Shown: positions 41,493 through 51,243, counted from the first letter of the stretch. The stretch is DNA of 64,000 bases from Odoribacter sp036657595 (GCA_036657595.1 JAVXFZ010000003.1:17461-81460); one strand, 5' to 3'. Made by a program: numbers and translations. Notes: generated from the sequence alone by a model not told the origin.

Positions 41493-42215
41493 ATGGGCAA
41501 ATTATATTTAATTCCTACTCCGGTAGGAAATATGGAAGATATCACACTAAGGGCTCTCCGCCTACTAAAAGAGGTAAATCTCATTTTAGCCGAAGACACC
41601 CGGACAACTGCCAAATTATTAAAACACTACGAAATAACAACCCCCTTGCTCTCGCACCACAAATTCAACGAACATCAGCAAGTTGACCGAATAGCCGAAC
41701 GCATTGAAAAAGGTGAAAGCATTGCACTTGTTAGTGATGCAGGGACTCCCGGTATTTCTGATCCCGGATTTCTATTAACCCGTACTTGTGTTCAACGAGG
41801 AATAAACACCGAATGTCTGCCGGGTGCTACTGCTTTCGTACCGGCACTTGTCAATTCCGGATTTCCTTGCGACCGTTTCTGCTTCGAAGGATTCCTTCCC
41901 CAAAAGAAAGGACGCCAAAAAAAGCTCACGGCATTAGCCGATGAAACACGAACAATCATCTTCTACGAATCGCCTTTCCGATTAGTAAAAGCATTAGAAC
42001 AAATGTCTGAAATATTTGGCAGCGGACGCTACGCTTGTGTCGCTCGCGAAATCAGTAAAATGTTTGAAGAATACAAACGAGGCACACTCGAAGAACTTTC
42101 CGCCTACTACACACAACATAGCATAAAAGGCGAGATCGTATTAATCATCGCCGGAAAAGACTATAACAGCGAAGAAGAGGGAGGACTTTCCATCGAAGTG
42201 GAAGAAGAAGAGTAA
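41493..42215 (+). CDS. rsmI: 16S rRNA (cytidine-1402-2'-O)-methyltransferase RsmI
   Basis: The 240 residues belong to the tetrapyrrole-methylase fold: LYLIPTPVGNMEDITLRALRLLKEVNLILAEDTRTTAKLLKHY, IALVSDAGTPGISDPGFLL, CLPGATAFVPALVNSGFPCDRFCFEGFLPQKKGRQKKL, RTIIFYESPFRL. RsmI uses S-adenosylmethionine to methylate the ribose of C1402 in the decoding centre. The family normally runs to 280 residues; here the C-terminus is short and ends in an acidic tail (EEEGGLSIEVEEEE). The core motifs are complete. Confidence 0.93.
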   Translation: MGKLYLIPTPVGNMEDITLRALRLLKEVNLILAEDTRTTAKLLKHYEITTPLLSHHKFNEHQQVDRIAERIEKGESIALVSDAGTPGISDPGFLLTRTCVQRGINTECLPGATAFVPALVNSGFPCDRFCFEGFLPQKKGRQKKLTALADETRTIIFYESPFRLVKALEQMSEIFGSGRYACVAREISKMFEEYKRGTLEELSAYYTQHSIKGEIVLIIAGKDYNSEEEGGLSIEVEEEE

Positions 42216-42220
42216 CCACA

Positions 42221-42269
42221 TTTAGTATTTACTGATTGAAAAATAAAACTTTCAACAGTAAATACTAAA
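42221..42269. terminator. Inverted repeat between convergent rsmI and lipoprotein genes
   Basis: TTTAGTATTTACTG (42221-42234) is a perfect reverse complement of 42256-42269, with a nested TTGAAA/TTTCAA. It probably stops both convergent transcripts, though no clean T-run follows. Confidence 0.55.
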
Positions 42270-42281
42270 CGGGGAATACCA

Positions 42282-43853
42282 TTAAAAATCCGTATCAGTA
42301 ATCTGTGCTTTCACCTCCAACATCAAATCAAACTTCAATTTTGCGTCAGAACGCATTGTAACGACACCGGCAGTTGAAGCATTTATCTTGATTAAAATAT
42401 GCTTCATCTTCGACAAATCTTTGATATTTTGCTCAGATAAATTCAATTCCACCTTACCTTTTGCAGATGCCGGTAATACCTGTTCGCCTTTCACCGGTGA
42501 AAGACTTCGATAATTCTCATCTACCAGCAATAATTCAGCCACCTTCAAACTTAAAGGCAATCCATTGTCTGCTACAATCCAAATACTGCCGGACTTAATC
42601 TTATCCACAATATCCGCATCTATATCCACATCCTTGATCGTATCACAATAAGTCAACTCGGTTGCGCTTAATGACAATGGAATACGCACCTCTGCATCTA
42701 TTGCCAATCCTCCATCATTCCAAATCACATCCGTATCAACATCCCCTTTTGAACAAACCGTCCCCTTATAATAAACATCCCCCTTGGGAGGCAATGACAA
42801 AAAATCAGCCAATGCATCACCACGATACCCCACCTCTTCCGATATAAACTCTCTATGATCTTTATTCCCATTCAAAATCAATTCCTTGCCGGTGAATTTA
42901 TCTTTCCCTACCCCTTGATTCACCCAGAACTCCATATTCAAAGCAGTCTTAACTCCAATCCCTTTATTCCGCACAATCAAATTCAATTCCGGATTATCAA
43001 ATCTAAACGATCCGCCCAATTCATTCAGAAAATCTACATCCATATTAAACGATCCGTTTACAGCCACCGGTTCAATCTGAACCTTTCCGACAGCCTTTAT
43101 AAACTTCAGATTATCCAAAGAAATAGTCATTCCGCTAATAGAAGCACCGGAATTGATCCTTCCTCCATCCAAAAGAGTCAATACAACCGACACCCTGATT
43201 TTTTTGTCAAGTCCAATCTTAAGCAATGCGCCCTTTAAAGGTAAAAGCTCAGACTGAGAAGCTGTTCCTCTATCCACTCGATATGTTTTTGATAATGGAT
43301 TGACAGCATTTTCTGATTCATAAATATTATTTAAAACAACCTCTACCCGATAATCACAAGAAGCCAAACGAGGTAGTGATACACTCATATCAGTATCAAA
43401 CATTATCTCTTTCAAGTCACACTCAGTCGGTATTCCTTGTAAATCTGCCGCTTCAGAAACTGCATCCAATACTATATCACCAACGATTGGCACACTGAAA
43501 TCCACTAATAAAACATCCGGCACTATGATAGATGGCAGAGTGATAGGCGAAACTTCCAACGGCAACGTAAATATTTCGGAAAGAGTATTTAATTTATAAA
43601 TATCCTTCTCTACATATTTAATAACTAAAATACCATTTTCATCCTGAATGGGAGAATCCGCAGCCGTATCCTTCAATAAATCCCACATCGTAAAATCGCC
43701 GTGAGCAACAACAGCCTTCACGCTGGGCTCCCAACCGTCAATATGATCCGACCATTTATCCGTATCGAACAAATCCGCATCACCACAAGAAGCACATAAA
43801 AGTAGACCTCCCAAAAGGACTGCACATCCTTTATTTAAATAAGATTTTATCAT
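42282..43853 (-). CDS. Large lipoprotein of unknown function
   Basis: From ATG 43853 the protein has 523 residues with a lipobox (LLLCASCGDADLFDTDKW, acidic residues after the cysteine, so surface exposure is likely). The body is beta-rich and repeats a pattern of hydrophobic strands with polar turns (VAVNGSFNMDVDFLNELGGSFRFDNPELNLIVRNKGIGVKTALNMEF), similar to long LEA/Ig-like surface lipoproteins. I recognise no catalytic motif. It is separated by 126 bases from the 910-residue propeller protein on the same strand and may be expressed with it. A TTG start nine codons earlier is less likely. Confidence 0.7.
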   Translation of the reverse strand: MIKSYLNKGCAVLLGGLLLCASCGDADLFDTDKWSDHIDGWEPSVKAVVAHGDFTMWDLLKDTAADSPIQDENGILVIKYVEKDIYKLNTLSEIFTLPLEVSPITLPSIIVPDVLLVDFSVPIVGDIVLDAVSEAADLQGIPTECDLKEIMFDTDMSVSLPRLASCDYRVEVVLNNIYESENAVNPLSKTYRVDRGTASQSELLPLKGALLKIGLDKKIRVSVVLTLLDGGRINSGASISGMTISLDNLKFIKAVGKVQIEPVAVNGSFNMDVDFLNELGGSFRFDNPELNLIVRNKGIGVKTALNMEFWVNQGVGKDKFTGKELILNGNKDHREFISEEVGYRGDALADFLSLPPKGDVYYKGTVCSKGDVDTDVIWNDGGLAIDAEVRIPLSLSATELTYCDTIKDVDIDADIVDKIKSGSIWIVADNGLPLSLKVAELLLVDENYRSLSPVKGEQVLPASAKGKVELNLSEQNIKDLSKMKHILIKINASTAGVVTMRSDAKLKFDLMLEVKAQITDTDF

Positions 43854-43979
43854 AAATACATATTTAATATTAATTTGCAAATTTGTGTTAAATATTTGGA
43901 ATAATCAACTTTCAAGAAATATTTTTTAGTTAATTCTTTCAAATCAAGCTATTTGAATCAAACTAACAACCGTTCATCT

Positions 43980-46712
43980 TCACCGTTGCACCTTATATTT
44001 AATCACCGTTCCATTATTAGCACCGGCGAACAAGAAAAAACCATCATTTCCAAAAAACACAATAGAAAAAGGCGAATCGCCGGAAATTGGAAATCCATTG
44101 GACAAATTACCATCAGCATCAAGCAACAACATTTGCTCCTGCTCGCGGTCGGTTAATCCAACCCGAATATCAGAAGCTGAAAAACGATATACATAAGGAT
44201 AATCCAAACTCTGCGCATCCACATCCTTTTCGTACAGCAACTTCCCATTCATTCGATAAACCGACAGCCGATTCCCATCCGTCAATATACACTGATCCGT
44301 GCCATCACCCACTACGTCTGCTACATTCATCTGCCATTTGCCCGAATTAAGAGCAAGATGAAATGTATCTACCTTCCCTACAAGATTCACCATATTCACA
44401 ACACCATCTCTACCCGCAAACACAAACACCGATTCTCCTCCCCTCTTTGCTTCATATATATCTGTCTGCTCTTTCAAGTCAAACACCGAAGACACCCTCA
44501 CTCTTTCCTGCCCTCTGCGATCCAAAATATAAAGTCGATAACGATCGGCAAATACAATATAATCCTTATCCGACAAACGGTAATGTTCCACTTTCGTCAC
44601 AATCGGCTTATCCGTCTTCCGGGCTTCCCAGCCATCCACTAACCTTCCATCCTGTCCATACAAATATACTTTCTGATCGGCACAAGGAGCAAAAATTCGA
44701 TAATCCCGATTATGGTCATAATCAAACATCGTTATCCCTTGCTCACACTTTTCCTGAAAAGTAACAGGAAAACGGTCCACAGCATCACCATTTCGATCAA
44801 TTAAATACATTTTCACAGCCGTAGAAAACAAATATTGCAACTTTCCATTCTTCAACACATCTATTTGATAGATCTCACTATTAATTCGCCCCTCTACCGA
44901 TATTTTCCAAAGAATTCTTCCCGCATCATTAATCAAATAAACCTGATTACTATCATCCTGCACCAACACTTCCCGTTCTCCCGTCACATAATTAATCACC
45001 GGAATCGGCTTCATACTCACCCGCGCATCCACTTTAGTCTGCCACAACACAGATGGACGCACATCATTCTTCGCCTCCTCCGTACTTAATAAAAATGTAT
45101 GATACAACAACTTTCCTTCATTCGACCATTGCAAAGCAAAAGTGGGAAATACAGAAAATCCTTTTACCCAACTACCCAAAGAATCTCGTTTATTTTCTAC
45201 GAGTAAAGATTTATAAAACGGCAAAACATCTGCCGTCTTAGCGAAATACGAAAGATTACACTTCCCCGACAATTTTCTCCTCAAATTCCGATACCATTCA
45301 GCATCCTTGATAAAATCACTATGTACATAAGCCTTGATAAAATTCTTCACCCCCTCCTCCGAAGAAGCAAAAATAAGATAATTATCCTCCACCATCACAT
45401 AACGATTCTGAATCCCCTCAAAAAGATAACCCCAATAAACAGCAGCCAAATCTTCTGCCGGAAATCGGTAATAACTAAACGCTTTTTCTCGATCAATACT
45501 ATATCGTCTCTGATAATCCTTCACATCCTGCCCATTCAAGTGAGCATAACTTTTCATCATCTTATCTATCAACATTTGACAAAGTCCACCCGATTTCAAA
45601 CTAACAACCACCAATCCATCCCTTTCCCGATCTGCTTCCTGAAAAGGAAAATCTACCACAGCAAATTCTCCTTGCAACAAACTGCGCATCTCCTCTTCTC
45701 GTTCCTCTCCAAACATTTTCAGAAATTGCCGTTTTCGGGCAGCAACATCCTCTTTCAAGCCTACACTATACCGGTAATTTTCCAAACCCGCAAAATAAGC
45801 CGATAAATCATTCAAATTCAACATCCCCAAAGACATAATATGCGACGGAATCACCCCTTCGATCGTACTTTCACGAGCTTGTTGCTGCTGCAACGTCCGC
45901 ATATACGACAATTCCAGTCCATCATAACACATAAATCCATTCAGACAAATTCCCTGCTGATTCAACTCTCCATCCAAAGCTCCCCATTTAAAAAAACGAG
46001 TTATATCCAAATGCGGGAACAACTTTTTCACCTGAACATACAATGGCAATATTTCAGTAAACGCACTGCTATTCAAAAAAACATTTATTCCTGCATCTGC
46101 CGAAAAATATTTAGTCAAATTCTGATAATGCGGTTTTATATTCTCACCCGACTCCACCAAATCAAACTGTTTCAATCCATCCTCAATATACAGATCAGAA
46201 TCAGAGACCAATAAAATACCTCCACATATTGTAAAATAGACCTCTTCATTTCCCTGTTTCAGCGTATAAATTTTATGATGATCATATTTCCGTACCTCTT
46301 CATTGCCTTCGGCAAAAGCCTGATTCAGAAATTCAGCCATCTCATTCCGTGACAACACATCTTTATGATCCAATACATACAACAGCCTAATATCGCTTTT
46401 CCCCTCTACTCTTGCAGCCAACGCATAAGGCTTCGACATCACAAACCCCTGATTTCTCAACGTATCCACCACCCGCATCAGTAATTTCCTCCTGAACACC
46501 TGTATATCCTGTGCAAATACACTATCCACCGCTGCCGGCAATCGGGCTCCGGCATTCACATTCACCACCAATGCCGAATTATAAGGAACAAATGCCTCCC
46601 TACTCCCCACACGAATTTTCCCATCCTCATTAATGTACCATATAGCAAATATGATAACACCAACGAACATTACAGCTACAAGTGACAGCAAAATTCCTTT
46701 TTTCATATCCAT
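43980..46712 (-). CDS. Membrane-anchored DUF3352-like protein with C-terminal beta-propeller
   Basis: The 910 residues begin with one transmembrane anchor (MKKGILLSLVAVMFVGVIIFAIWYI). A region to about 550 follows that resembles DUF3352 (AFVPYNSALVVNVNAGARLPAAVDSVF, repeated FYSYMR-like and FAVVDFPF segments). The last 350 residues have PQQ/WD-like repeats (QVYLINDAGRILWKISVEGRIN, VYLYGQDGRLVDGWEARKTDKP, LYILDRRGQERVRVSSV, LLLDADGNLSNGFPISGDSPF), a predicted seven- or eight-bladed propeller. The bulk should be periplasmic. No function is established. ATG 46712 and ATG 46706 are both usable. Confidence 0.75.
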   Translation of the reverse strand: MDMKKGILLSLVAVMFVGVIIFAIWYINEDGKIRVGSREAFVPYNSALVVNVNAGARLPAAVDSVFAQDIQVFRRKLLMRVVDTLRNQGFVMSKPYALAARVEGKSDIRLLYVLDHKDVLSRNEMAEFLNQAFAEGNEEVRKYDHHKIYTLKQGNEEVYFTICGGILLVSDSDLYIEDGLKQFDLVESGENIKPHYQNLTKYFSADAGINVFLNSSAFTEILPLYVQVKKLFPHLDITRFFKWGALDGELNQQGICLNGFMCYDGLELSYMRTLQQQQARESTIEGVIPSHIMSLGMLNLNDLSAYFAGLENYRYSVGLKEDVAARKRQFLKMFGEEREEEMRSLLQGEFAVVDFPFQEADRERDGLVVVSLKSGGLCQMLIDKMMKSYAHLNGQDVKDYQRRYSIDREKAFSYYRFPAEDLAAVYWGYLFEGIQNRYVMVEDNYLIFASSEEGVKNFIKAYVHSDFIKDAEWYRNLRRKLSGKCNLSYFAKTADVLPFYKSLLVENKRDSLGSWVKGFSVFPTFALQWSNEGKLLYHTFLLSTEEAKNDVRPSVLWQTKVDARVSMKPIPVINYVTGEREVLVQDDSNQVYLINDAGRILWKISVEGRINSEIYQIDVLKNGKLQYLFSTAVKMYLIDRNGDAVDRFPVTFQEKCEQGITMFDYDHNRDYRIFAPCADQKVYLYGQDGRLVDGWEARKTDKPIVTKVEHYRLSDKDYIVFADRYRLYILDRRGQERVRVSSVFDLKEQTDIYEAKRGGESVFVFAGRDGVVNMVNLVGKVDTFHLALNSGKWQMNVADVVGDGTDQCILTDGNRLSVYRMNGKLLYEKDVDAQSLDYPYVYRFSASDIRVGLTDREQEQMLLLDADGNLSNGFPISGDSPFSIVFFGNDGFFLFAGANNGTVIKYKVQR

Positions 46713-46777
46713 TAAACCTTAACAATACCACATTTCCCTTCGCTTACTTCACGACAACAAAATTAGTAAAATAAAAA

Positions 46778-46799
46778 ATGCCGGCAAATATGCTGGCAT
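46778..46799 (-). terminator. Minus-strand terminator after a small ORF
   Basis: ATGCCGGCA pairs with TGCTGGCAT (one G-T pair) and, read on the minus strand, is followed by TTTTTTATTTT. No annotated minus-strand gene ends here, but the short ORF at 46848-46958 lies just upstream. Confidence 0.6.
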
Positions 46800-46847
46800 C
46801 CGAATCAAAAATAATTATCTTACACAAAAAACATTCCCGACTCAAAA

Positions 46848-46958
46848 CTATTGTCCGTGACCATAAAAATAACAATTCTTATTTTCTTTTGATTTCAGGA
46901 AGGCATCCCCTCGCCCCATTGAAAAATCTCTGATAATATCCTGATCTTTATCTCCCAA
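46848..46958 (-). CDS. Possible small ORF or gene remnant (36 codons)
   Basis: On the minus strand an open stretch ends at TAG 46850-46848. From TTG 46958 it encodes 36 residues ending MGRGDAFLKSKENKNCYFYGHGQ; the only ATG (46919) gives 23 residues. The composition is protein-like (charged, aromatic and glycine residues rather than AT-biased codons), and a good terminator follows 50 bases later. It may be a small protein or the C-terminal scrap of a lost gene. No homologue is recognised. Confidence 0.3.
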   Translation of the reverse strand: MGDKDQDIIRDFSMGRGDAFLKSKENKNCYFYGHGQ

Positions 46959-47105
46959 ACTAATAATAAAAAGTCTGTATATTTTTTGCCAAAAATACAA
47001 ATTAAATCCAATCCTCCCGATAAAGCAATGTGTTTTATCGCTTTTTTAAATATTCTAAACAACATCTATGCAAAAATCCGTATTTTTACCGCCAAAGGAA
47101 ATAAA

Positions 47106-48194
47106 ATGGAAATAGAAACTCTATTACAGAAACAACAGTTCGACCAAAACGACCTGATCGCTCTCCTCACTTGCAAAGGGACAGACGAAGAAAAGTTGTT
47201 TGCCTACACCGGAAAACTACGCGACCAGAAAATCGGCAACGGGGTTTACCTGCGTGGACTCATTGAAATATCAAACGTATGCAGCAAAGATTGCCTATAT
47301 TGTGGGATTCGGAAATCCAACAGCAAGGCAGAGCGATACAGCCTTAGCGATCAAGAAATCATTGAATCCGCCGCTTTTGCCTTCAAAAACAGATACGGTT
47401 CCATTGTCCTACAAGGAGGCGAACGCACAGATCAACCATTTATCCTGCGCATAGAAAAACTATTGCAAGAAATCAAACAAATCAGCAACAACCAACTGGG
47501 CATCACCCTCTCTTTGGGCGAACAGACAGAAGAAACCTTTAAAATATGGAAGCAAGCCGGCGCACACCGTTATCTTCTCCGGATTGAAACATCCAACGAA
47601 GAACTCTACCGGAAAATCCATCCCAACGATGCTTTACACAACTTCCACACCCGCCTCGACTGCCTTCGCCTATTGCAAAAATGCGGCTACCAAACCGGCA
47701 CAGGAGTGATGATCGGTCTTCCGTTTCAAACCATCGACGACTTAGCAAACGACCTCCTATTCCTACAATCAATGGACATTGATATGGTGGGTATGGGACC
47801 TTATTTAGAACACCGCGACACCCCCCTCTGGCAATACAGCGATCGTCTCCTCCCACAAAAAGAACGCCTGCAACTAAGCCTACGAATGGTGAGCTGTCTG
47901 CGCCTACTGATGCCGGACATCAACATCGCCGCCACGACCGCCCTCCAAGCCATTGATCCCGCCGGACGCGAAAAAGCACTAAGCATCGGTGCCAATGTTA
48001 TAATGCCTAACATCACACCCACCACCAATCGGGCTAACTATAAATTATATGAAAACAAACCGGGAATGGACGAAGGAGCCGAAGCATCCACCCGCAAACT
48101 GATTGAAAGCATACGGAAAAGCGGAGGAGAAGTGAAATTAGGAGAATGGGGCGACTCACAACACTTTCAGTGTCGACTTTCAATCGACCGGTAA
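47106..48194 (+). CDS. hydE: [FeFe]-hydrogenase H-cluster radical SAM maturase HydE
   Basis: From ATG 47106 the protein has 362 residues with the radical-SAM cysteines in EISNVCSKDCLYCGIRKSN (CxxxCxxC), GGERTD, a long TIM-barrel core (GVMIGLPFQTIDDLANDLLFLQSMDIDMVGMGPYLEHRDTPLW) and PNITPTTNRANYKLYENKPG. HydE makes part of the H-cluster dithiolate/CO/CN ligands with HydF and HydG. The gene stands alone here, with neither partner nor a hydrogenase in the window. A longer in-frame start at 46986 would add 40 unrelated residues and is rejected; GGAAATAAA precedes the chosen ATG. Confidence 0.9.
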   Translation: MEIETLLQKQQFDQNDLIALLTCKGTDEEKLFAYTGKLRDQKIGNGVYLRGLIEISNVCSKDCLYCGIRKSNSKAERYSLSDQEIIESAAFAFKNRYGSIVLQGGERTDQPFILRIEKLLQEIKQISNNQLGITLSLGEQTEETFKIWKQAGAHRYLLRIETSNEELYRKIHPNDALHNFHTRLDCLRLLQKCGYQTGTGVMIGLPFQTIDDLANDLLFLQSMDIDMVGMGPYLEHRDTPLWQYSDRLLPQKERLQLSLRMVSCLRLLMPDINIAATTALQAIDPAGREKALSIGANVIMPNITPTTNRANYKLYENKPGMDEGAEASTRKLIESIRKSGGEVKLGEWGDSQHFQCRLSIDR

Positions 48195-48836
48195 CAAAGA
48201 CCGGAAAGGTTCAAAAGCAGACAAAATAACCAATCCACCAAGAAAAGTTATAATAATACCGGAAATCCGATTGATCCTCACCAAAACCCGCAACCGGAAC
48301 CTCTTACGGAACAAATTAACCAACGTAGACAAAGTGTACCACCATAAACCTCCGCCCAACACGACACCCGTCAAAACAAATAATTCAATCCGAAAAGACG
48401 GCTCCGCACCAAATACCGAAGTACCGGCAAATACAGCCATAAAAACAACAATCGCGACAGGATTGGAAACAGTCAGGAAAAACAAAGTCAAATAATCACC
48501 CAACAATCCGGTTTTCGTCACCCGTTTTCTCATTCGGATCTGCTTCAGCGGATTATCAAAATAAATCTTCAACCCGACAGCCAACAGAAAAATACCACCA
48601 ATAATTTGCAAAACAAGCTCGTGGGCTTCAATAATATTGACCACAAAACCGATACCGAACGCAGCAACAGTCGCATAGAATAAATCAGCAGAAGCTGCTC
48701 CCATCCCCGCAACAAAACCCGCCAACGCTCCTTTATGCAATGTCTTCTGTATAATCAGTACACCCATTGGTCCCAATGGCACCGACACCATCAAACCAAT
48801 CAGTATCCCTCTGAAAATATAAACAACATCGTACAT
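48180..48836 (-). CDS. LysE family amino-acid exporter
   Basis: The 218 residues form six hydrophobic segments, starting FRGILIGLMVSVPLGPMGVLIIQKTLHKGALAGFVAGMGAASADLFYATVAAFG. The PLGP motif in the first helix and the GxxxxGxGxAxADxxY segment are family signatures. LysE/RhtB proteins export amino acids or related metabolites from the cytoplasm. The substrate cannot be told. Its 3' end overlaps hydE by 15 bases, tail to tail. Confidence 0.9.
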   Translation of the reverse strand: MYDVVYIFRGILIGLMVSVPLGPMGVLIIQKTLHKGALAGFVAGMGAASADLFYATVAAFGIGFVVNIIEAHELVLQIIGGIFLLAVGLKIYFDNPLKQIRMRKRVTKTGLLGDYLTLFFLTVSNPVAIVVFMAVFAGTSVFGAEPSFRIELFVLTGVVLGGGLWWYTLSTLVNLFRKRFRLRVLVRINRISGIIITFLGGLVILSAFEPFRSLLPVD

Positions 48837-48899
48837 CTCTTATCGTTTTTAAATTTTCTCTCTTTATTTAAATCACTCCATTCGTCAACGAATCCATCA

Positions 48900-50711
48900 T
48901 TACACCTCCAGATTCTCCGGAGTAAACCGACTCAAAATAGTTTCATCATTTATTTCCTTAGACAACGACTCAATCGTCGTCATTGGCACCTCAAACAAAT
49001 CCAAAATCAACAGCCCATCCAAACACATATTAAATTTAGGATCAATATTAAAACCGATAATATGACCATTCAACAAAATATACTTCTTCAATAAAATCGG
49101 TAACTTATCGCTTGACGACTCAATGTCCCCGATCAACTTATCCAACGTATTGATACTATTACCCGATGCCTCCACCATCACATCCACCCCCGGATCATTC
49201 GTCTCCACCCTGTATTTACAACGGGGAGAAACACAACGCGCCAACTCTCCATCCCAATGATTACGCATAATAAACTTCATAATCAACTCCTTCGACACAT
49301 CCGAATACTTACCGCTGATCGTCACCGGACCGATCAAATAACGATACTCCGGATTTTTTATCAAGAAATACAAAATCCCTTTCCAAAGCATAAACAAAGG
49401 ATACGGCTTACGCTGATACTCCTCCACCACAAACGAACGTCCCAATTCAATGGATTCATACAACACCGGCATTATCTCCTTTCGGAACTTAAACAACGTA
49501 TTGATATAAAAACCCTTCATTCCATACCGATCTATAATATCCTTTCCTTTCCCCACGCGGTAAGCCCCAACAATCCGGTTAGCATCATTATCCCATATAA
49601 ACAAATGATTATAATACAAATCAAACTCATCCAAATCAATACTCCTATTCGTCCCTTCCCCGACTGCCCGGAAAGTAATCTCCCGCAATCGTCCGATCTC
49701 ATTGAGAATATTCGGAATCTTCATCGTTGGAGCGCAATACACCGAATAATTCTTCATCGTAAACAACAAATAATCCTCTACGATATGATCTATCTCCTTC
49801 TTCAATACCTCCACAGCAATCTCCGGAGCAACAGCTTCTATTTTTGATTCGGCTTTCTGAGATCGCAGGAAAAACTTTTTCACCTCCAACGACGATCCCA
49901 ACAAATAAGTCTTAGCCCTCAAAAATTTACCATACTGCATCATATCTACAAATGAGTTTTGTGTCTCTACCGAAATCGGATTCCCTATCCTCAATTTAAT
50001 CACTCGATTTTTCTTATTCAACAACTCTGACGGCAACTTCACCGTCCGAAGCATCGGATGAATCAAGCCCAATAATTGAAATAACAAACTGTTTGATCCC
50101 TTAAAATAAACAGGAATCACCGGAACATTTGCTTTCCGGATCAACTTCACCACAGAACTTCTCCATTCCCGATCCTCAATCGAATTTGAATCAGCCTGAT
50201 AAGCCGACACCTCCCCCGAAGGAAACAACCCCAAAGGCTTCCCCTCCGCCAAATGCCGCAAAGCTTCCTTCACCACCCCCGCACTGGATAAATCCCTTCC
50301 TCCTTCAAGCGGATTGACACCCAAAAAATAATCCTGTATCGGCACAATCTTTTTTAATAAAAAATCAGCCATCACCTTATAATCAGGTCTGATCTTACTC
50401 AACAACTTAATCAGAATAATCCCGTCAAGTCCGCCAAACGGATGATTTGAAATAGTAATAAACGCCCCCTCCTTCGGAATCTTCTGAAGATCCTCCTCAT
50501 TCACCTCAATCATAACCCCCAGCGCATCGATCAATTGATCCAAAAACGCCTCCGGATCCTCATCATACACATCTGAATACAACTTATTAATCTTATTCAG
50601 CCGCATAATATACATCACCAACTTAGCCACCAAACTTCCACCCAGATTCCCTCCGAAACGATCCAGATTAGATGCCTTTAATATGTCATTCGATTCTATC
50701 AGATTCATCAT
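48900..50711 (-). CDS. Fused O-acyltransferase and N-acyltransferase (glycine/ornithine-lipid type)
   Basis: The 603 residues combine two enzymes. The N-terminal half (about 80-270) is a PlsC-like lysophospholipid acyltransferase with ITISNHPFGGLDGIIL (NHxxxxD in variant form) and LGLFPSGEVSAY (EGxxS region). The C-terminal half (about 330-590) is a GNAT-like hemolysin/OlsB domain (LREITFRAVGEGTNRSIDLDEFDLYYNHLFIWDNDANRIVGAYRVG, ELGRSFVVEEYQRKPYPLFMLWKGI). In Bacteroides these are separate neighbours (glsA and glsB) that make N-acyl-glycine lipids; fused forms (OlsF/GlsF) are known in Flavobacterium and Serratia. Which amino acid it uses cannot be told here. Confidence 0.82.
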   Translation of the reverse strand: MMNLIESNDILKASNLDRFGGNLGGSLVAKLVMYIMRLNKINKLYSDVYDEDPEAFLDQLIDALGVMIEVNEEDLQKIPKEGAFITISNHPFGGLDGIILIKLLSKIRPDYKVMADFLLKKIVPIQDYFLGVNPLEGGRDLSSAGVVKEALRHLAEGKPLGLFPSGEVSAYQADSNSIEDREWRSSVVKLIRKANVPVIPVYFKGSNSLLFQLLGLIHPMLRTVKLPSELLNKKNRVIKLRIGNPISVETQNSFVDMMQYGKFLRAKTYLLGSSLEVKKFFLRSQKAESKIEAVAPEIAVEVLKKEIDHIVEDYLLFTMKNYSVYCAPTMKIPNILNEIGRLREITFRAVGEGTNRSIDLDEFDLYYNHLFIWDNDANRIVGAYRVGKGKDIIDRYGMKGFYINTLFKFRKEIMPVLYESIELGRSFVVEEYQRKPYPLFMLWKGILYFLIKNPEYRYLIGPVTISGKYSDVSKELIMKFIMRNHWDGELARCVSPRCKYRVETNDPGVDVMVEASGNSINTLDKLIGDIESSSDKLPILLKKYILLNGHIIGFNIDPKFNMCLDGLLILDLFEVPMTTIESLSKEINDETILSRFTPENLEV

Positions 50712-51047
50712 TTACCTTATTATAATCTCCTTCACGACCTCCCCACCGATCTTATCATTTAAAGCCTTAATCAACCCCTCTCGCACCATCGAAATCTCAT
50801 TCCGTACAACTGCCGACGTAAACGAAACAAAAAGCTTACCATCTGTCATACCGATACTCTTCGTCCGCGAAGCAATCATCTGTCCCACCACCTCCGCCCA
50901 AATCCCACAAACCTCGTGCTCCTTGAACTTTTGCTCCAACCCCATCTGCCTCAACACTTGAGTGACCAATTCATCTATTTTCTTTGTCTTCCCTTCTTTC
51001 ATCAGAAATTCAGCTATTTGTTTAAAGCCCTTCGACTCACTTTCCAT
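50712..51047 (-). CDS. DUF721 (DciA-like) protein
   Basis: The 111 residues end in the DUF721 core: FKEHEVCGIWAEVVGQMIASRTKSIGMTDGKLFVSFTSAVVRNEISMVREGLIKALNDKIGGEVVKEIIIR. DUF721 proteins include DciA, the loader of replicative helicase in many bacteria without DnaC. It lies between recF and the fused acyltransferase, abutting the latter with no gap; recF-DUF721 neighbourhood is common and supports a DNA-replication link (inference). Confidence 0.85.
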   Translation of the reverse strand: MESESKGFKQIAEFLMKEGKTKKIDELVTQVLRQMGLEQKFKEHEVCGIWAEVVGQMIASRTKSIGMTDGKLFVSFTSAVVRNEISMVREGLIKALNDKIGGEVVKEIIIR

Positions 51048-51243
51048 TTTTATAAACTCCTTGCCTCCAAACGCTTCAAATCTTAAAACACGCTCACCCC
51101 TCCTTTTCCCCCCTAAACAGACTGCAAATATAATATTAAATCAAAACACCACCTTACCCGCTCGCCAAATTGTTCCGTTTATAGTCAACGTAAAAAACGT
51201 CCGCAAGTTCCACTACTATCCAACTTTATAAAAAATACCCACC

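Noticed and set aside
44358..46214. Several plus-strand open frames of 60-160 codons
   Set aside because: They lie antisense to the 910-residue propeller gene and consist of low-complexity Ser/His/Ile-rich shadow translations.
46986..47105. Forty-residue N-terminal extension of HydE
   Set aside because: HydE proteins start near the MEIETLL segment and ATG 47106 is preceded by GGAAATAAA; the extension has no family similarity.
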